Part shown: positions 32,428-35,336 of the stretch, one piece after another | Position numbering within the stretch: the stretch's first letter is position 1 | Layout of the letters: each line of letters begins with the position of its first letter | Source of the DNA: 40-80 sp040394775 | GTDB taxonomy: Bacteria; Bacteroidota; Bacteroidia; Flavobacteriales_D; Crocinitomicaceae | Length of the DNA stretch: 35,336 nt | Assembly: GCA_040394775.1 (NCBI GenBank) | Contig: JBEBRN010000028.1 | Coordinates: forward strand, 1 to 35,336 | Reading direction: 5' to 3' | Notes under the pieces: model-generated | Seen by the model: only the letters and a program-made list of their open reading frames with translations | What the model was told of the DNA's origin: nothing | Database searches by the model: none | Made by a program: the position numbers and the translations under genes

Positions 32428-33510
32428 TTAATTCTTATAGAAAGGTAATTTCACGATTTTTGCTTTTACGCCTTTGTCTCTAATAGAAATGAAAATTTCA
32501 CCGTCTACTGTTGCTTTATCCGTTGTAACATAACCAAGACCAATTGCTTTCTTCAAACTCGGAGACATCGTACCTGAAGTTACTACTCCAATTACTTTAC
32601 CACCTTCGTCTAAAATATCGTATTCATGACGAGGAATTCCTCTATCTACTAATTCAAACGCTATTAATTTTCTGGAAACTCCTTCTTCTTTTTGTTTTTT
32701 CAACAAATCAGCGTCTACAAAATCCTTTGTGAATTTCGTCACCCAACCTAAACCTGCTTCGATTGGCGAAGTTGTGTCATCAATGTCATTTCCGTAAAGA
32801 CAGAATCCCATCTCTAAACGCAATGTATCACGCGCTGCTAAACCAATTGGCTTAATACCTTGGCTTTTTCCTGCTTCGAAAAGAGCGTCCCAAATCGTTT
32901 GAGCATGTTCATTTTTAAAATAAAGTTCATATCCTCCACTTCCTGTATATCCTGTTCCTGAGATAATCACATCATTACATCCTGCGAACGTTCCAATGGC
33001 AAAAGAAAAGGGTTTAACGGTTGTTAAGTCAATATCTGTCAAACCTTGAATGGCGTCAATCGTTTTAGGACCTTGAACGGCAAACAACGAATAGTCATCT
33101 GACTCATTGGTCATTACAACACCTTCTGTATTGTGTTGTGAAATCCAATTCCAATCTTTCTCAATATTAGAAGCATTCACCACCAACAAATACTCATGTT
33201 CCGCCATTCGGTAAACGATTAAATCATCTACGATTCCACCTTTACCATTAGGCATACATGTATATTGTGCTTTACCGATTTCAATTTTACTTGCATCGTT
33301 TGTTCCAACTCTTTGTATCAAGTCCAATGCTTTTTCTCCTTTCAAGAAAAATTCACCCATGTGCGAAACATCAAAAACTCCTACTGCATTTCGTACAGCT
33401 TCGTGTTCTGCATTTACACCTTCGTATTGAACAGGCATTTCATATCCAGCGAAAGGAACCATCTTTGCTCCTAGCGCAACATGAACATCATATAATGCGG
33501 TTTTTTTCAT
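32428..33510 (-). CDS. gcvT: Glycine cleavage system T protein, aminomethyltransferase
   Basis: The 360-residue protein is full length. It starts with MKKTALYDVHVALGAKMVPFAGYEMPVQY and has GVFDVSHMGEF, AARDTLRLEMGFCLYGNDID and the C-terminal SGTMSPSLKKAIGLGYV, all typical of GcvT. It transfers the methylene group from aminomethyl-lipoyl GcvH to tetrahydrofolate, releasing ammonia. GcvH needs lipoate, which the ligase at 22873 can supply. No glycine riboswitch or other gcv gene is adjacent, as is common in Bacteroidota. A -7-like TACTTTCG (33555-33548) precedes it. Confidence 0.97.
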   Translation of the reverse strand: MKKTALYDVHVALGAKMVPFAGYEMPVQYEGVNAEHEAVRNAVGVFDVSHMGEFFLKGEKALDLIQRVGTNDASKIEIGKAQYTCMPNGKGGIVDDLIVYRMAEHEYLLVVNASNIEKDWNWISQHNTEGVVMTNESDDYSLFAVQGPKTIDAIQGLTDIDLTTVKPFSFAIGTFAGCNDVIISGTGYTGSGGYELYFKNEHAQTIWDALFEAGKSQGIKPIGLAARDTLRLEMGFCLYGNDIDDTTSPIEAGLGWVTKFTKDFVDADLLKKQKEEGVSRKLIAFELVDRGIPRHEYDILDEGGKVIGVVTSGTMSPSLKKAIGLGYVTTDKATVDGEIFISIRDKGVKAKIVKLPFYKN

Positions 33511-33587
33511 ATCAATTTACTATTAATGTTTCTACCAAAATTCGCAACGAAAGTACGGATTTTTTATGGATATATGAACGTAAAAAC

Positions 33588-34628
33588 TTACAAAGCACTC
33601 AAAAATTGCATCGTATCGACATTGTCGGCAAAGTCATCAATTTTAGGTGTCTGTGCTTTTCCAAACGGGGTGTAATTTTTTCCAACTACTACTTGTATAT
33701 TCTCTTTATGTTCGTTCAAATAGCTTTCTATTTCCGATGTGGTTGAATAATAATGATAATGTAGCATCGCCAAAGACGAGTGTAAATCGGTCGTTTCTTT
33801 CAATAAAATAAAACCATTTTCATACAGCGGAATTTGGCTAATTAAATACACCGCTCGATTATAGTCGTAATTATTAACGTATTTGTGGTGATTGATAATC
33901 TCAGAATAGGAGAAAATACCTTCGAAAAAACGAGAAATATCAAAATCCTTTGGTAATAAAACATGAGATACATTTCGGCAACCTAAACCAAAGTAGTAAA
34001 AAACATCTTTGCCCAATTCTTCGATTTCTTCTTTTGTTTCTGTTCCATCCAAAACCGCCACGGATGTTCGATTTCTTCTAAAAATATGTGGTTTTTTTCC
34101 AAAGTATTCTTCAAAATATTTCAAGGAATTATCGCTTCCTGTCGCAATAACGGCATTCATATCTTTCACTAAACCGTTGGAAAGCATGATCCGTTCAGAA
34201 AAACGAGCGTCAATCTTGTTTAAAATGGAGATAAGTTCTGGTAGTAATGTTTGATCATCCGATGAAAGTTTGGCAATTAACGTATGTCCTGAAAGCAATA
34301 CACATAAAAAGTCATGAAATCCCACTAGCGGTAAATTTCCCGCCATAATCACGGCTACTTTTTTAGGTGTTGTCGTAAATGAATAATTGGCAACAAATTG
34401 TTCTAATTCAGATTGAAGGAGCATTTCACTATGTGAACGAAGGCTAAATTGTACCGATTCTTTCGTAAACCAGCCGTTCAAATGAAATTGACGATTGATA
34501 GTGGTCAACAAACGCTCATATTCTTGTGCCGATATTTTCCAATTCGATTGATATGCTTCTTCATTGGATGCTGAGTGCATAATCTCCCCTAGTTGTATAA
34601 AACCGTTAATTATTTCTGCTTGAATCAC
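33588..34628 (-). CDS. Acyl-CoA reductase, LuxC family
   Basis: The 346-residue protein has the aldehyde-dehydrogenase-like LuxC fold with the nucleophile Cys217 in YYFGLGCRNVSH and the FRRNRTSVAVLDG segment. LuxC-type proteins reduce acyl-CoA or acyl-phosphate to aldehyde with NADPH; in Bacteroidota, which lack lux operons, the purpose is unknown. The start is a GTG at 34628-34626; an in-frame TAA lies three codons upstream, and no earlier ATG exists. A perfect -7 box (34655-34648) lies 20 bases before it. The gene is monocistronic and divergent from a small lipoprotein gene. Confidence 0.9.
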   Translation of the reverse strand: MIQAEIINGFIQLGEIMHSASNEEAYQSNWKISAQEYERLLTTINRQFHLNGWFTKESVQFSLRSHSEMLLQSELEQFVANYSFTTTPKKVAVIMAGNLPLVGFHDFLCVLLSGHTLIAKLSSDDQTLLPELISILNKIDARFSERIMLSNGLVKDMNAVIATGSDNSLKYFEEYFGKKPHIFRRNRTSVAVLDGTETKEEIEELGKDVFYYFGLGCRNVSHVLLPKDFDISRFFEGIFSYSEIINHHKYVNNYDYNRAVYLISQIPLYENGFILLKETTDLHSSLAMLHYHYYSTTSEIESYLNEHKENIQVVVGKNYTPFGKAQTPKIDDFADNVDTMQFLSAL

Positions 34629-34647
34629 TTTTTCTAATTATATTCGA

Positions 34648-34655
34648 CAAAAATA
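34648..34655 (-). promoter_or_regulatory. -7 element of the acyl-CoA reductase gene
   Basis: TATTTTTG on the minus strand is an exact TAnnTTTG match 20 bases before the GTG start. A -33 TTG is not evident at the normal spacing. Confidence 0.35.
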
Positions 34656-34704
34656 CAACAGATTTATGAATGTTTGTTCGTTCACCGATCGAAAGCAACC
34701 GATT

Positions 34705-35118
34705 ATGAAAAAGATAGTTTTTTTATTTTTTGCAATAGCACTCTTCTCTTGTGATAAAATGAATTCAAAAAAGCAATTTTTTGGGGAATGGCAAGTCCTT
34801 AAAAAAGAGCAACTAAATGCAGACAATACATGGATAGACATTACAGAAGAATGTGATAAAGACGATAGTGAATCGTATCGAAATATGGGAGACTGGTATT
34901 TTTTTCCTGGAGATGTAAAATGTACTGAAAGCGATCTTCCTTCTAAGGGAAAATGGAATTACGACGCTGACAATAAACGCCTTGTTTATGCAAATAGCAC
35001 CAACATTAATGTTGCAGAAGCGACTGTTGTTTCCATTGATGGCGATGGAATGATTCTCGATATGAACAGTGCTGGCGTAACCAACACAACTCGGATTACG
35101 TATAAAAAAGCAAAATAA
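34705..35118 (+). CDS. Small lipoprotein, lipocalin-like
   Basis: From the ATG at 34705 the protein has 137 residues and starts MKKIVFLFFAIALFSCDKMN, a lipoprotein signal with a cysteine at residue 16. An upstream in-frame ATG at 34666 would bury the signal, so it is unlikely. The mature part is beta-rich with FFGEWQVLKKEQ near its start and GKWNYDADNKRLVY, a pattern common in Bacteroidota lipocalin-like lipoproteins (GxW). No specific ligand is known. It is convergent with the FKBP gene, with only 6 bases between the stops. Confidence 0.8.
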   Translation: MKKIVFLFFAIALFSCDKMNSKKQFFGEWQVLKKEQLNADNTWIDITEECDKDDSESYRNMGDWYFFPGDVKCTESDLPSKGKWNYDADNKRLVYANSTNINVAEATVVSIDGDGMILDMNSAGVTNTTRITYKKAK

Positions 35119-35124
35119 TCAGCT

Positions 35125-35336
35125 TTATTCGACGTCTAAAATCTCCACATCAAATACGAGTACAGAATTCTTTGGAATATCGTCTAAATTTTTGTCTGCA
35201 TAACCTAAATTGGGTGGAATCACTAATTTCGCTTTCCCTCCTTTTTTCAAATAAGCAAATGCTTCTTTCCAACCTTCGATCAACACACGCGTCTCGAATG
35301 TAACAGGGTTGTCTCGTGTTCTTCTATCGAATAACT
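35125..35336 (-). CDS. FKBP-type peptidyl-prolyl cis-trans isomerase, partial (5' part beyond window)
   Basis: The minus-strand frame is open from the window edge to TAA at 35127-35125, covering about 70 codons of the C-terminus. It contains VLIEGWKEAFAYLKKGGKAK, LVIPPNLGYADKN and IPKNSVLVFDVEILDVE, the end of an FKBP domain with the conserved GWxEA, IPxxLxYG-like and LxFxVELLxV strands. It should catalyse proline isomerisation, probably in the periplasm, though the signal region lies outside the window. Confidence 0.92.
   Translation of the reverse strand, partial: LFDRRTRDNPVTFETRVLIEGWKEAFAYLKKGGKAKLVIPPNLGYADKNLDDIPKNSVLVFDVEILDVE

Noticed and set aside
1..35336. CRISPR arrays, insertion sequences and rRNA genes
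   Set aside because: No regularly spaced repeats, transposase frames or rRNA segments were recognised by eye.

Overview
The window is AT-rich bacterial chromosome from the phylum Bacteroidota, most likely class Flavobacteriia. Two secreted proteins carry type IX secretion (T9SS) C-terminal sorting domains, and the T9SS regulator porX is present. Several promoters match the Bacteroidota -7 box TAnnTTTG, start codons generally lack Shine-Dalgarno sequences, and several housekeeping genes are of Bacteroidota type (GlmU-family nucleotidyltransferase, LuxC-type reductase, WYL regulator). No genus can be named from the sequence alone.

Region 1 (1-7533) is a surface-glycan locus. A tightly packed minus-strand operon encodes a KAS III-like synthase, an acyl carrier protein, a second KAS III-like synthase, an SDR reductase, a membrane-anchored family 2 glycosyltransferase and a GNAT acyltransferase that runs off the left edge. 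It looks like a dedicated short-chain hydroxyacyl pathway feeding sugar N-acylation. Transcribed divergently are a flippase-like LPG-synthase-TM protein and an overlapping GT-C glycosyltransferase with a TPR tail.

Region 2 (7534-15109) starts with a repeat-rich spacer, then porX-tsaE, an HD-domain hydrolase, a truncated KilA-N gene ending at a 32-bp perfect palindrome, an unknown exported protein, a T9SS cargo protein, an SMR/Gdx exporter behind a structured spacer, a TPMT-like methyltransferase and an MgtC-family protein.

Region 3 (15185-20926) has tilS, a HipBA-type toxin-antitoxin pair with an inverted repeat over its promoter, a three-gene operon (outer-membrane protein, exported coiled-coil protein, WYL regulator) and a YwbE-like gene.

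Region 4 (21038-22860) is a loose accessory stretch with two unrecognised proteins and long spacers.

Region 5 (22873-35336) is mostly core: lipoate ligase, GlmU-family protein, sodium:solute symporter, RRM protein, old-yellow-enzyme oxidoreductase, tRNA-Arg(CCT), a large T9SS beta-helix protein, a YceI lipoprotein, gcvT, a LuxC-type acyl-CoA reductase, a small lipoprotein and the 3' part of an FKBP isomerase. Clear hairpin terminators separate several convergent gene pairs.
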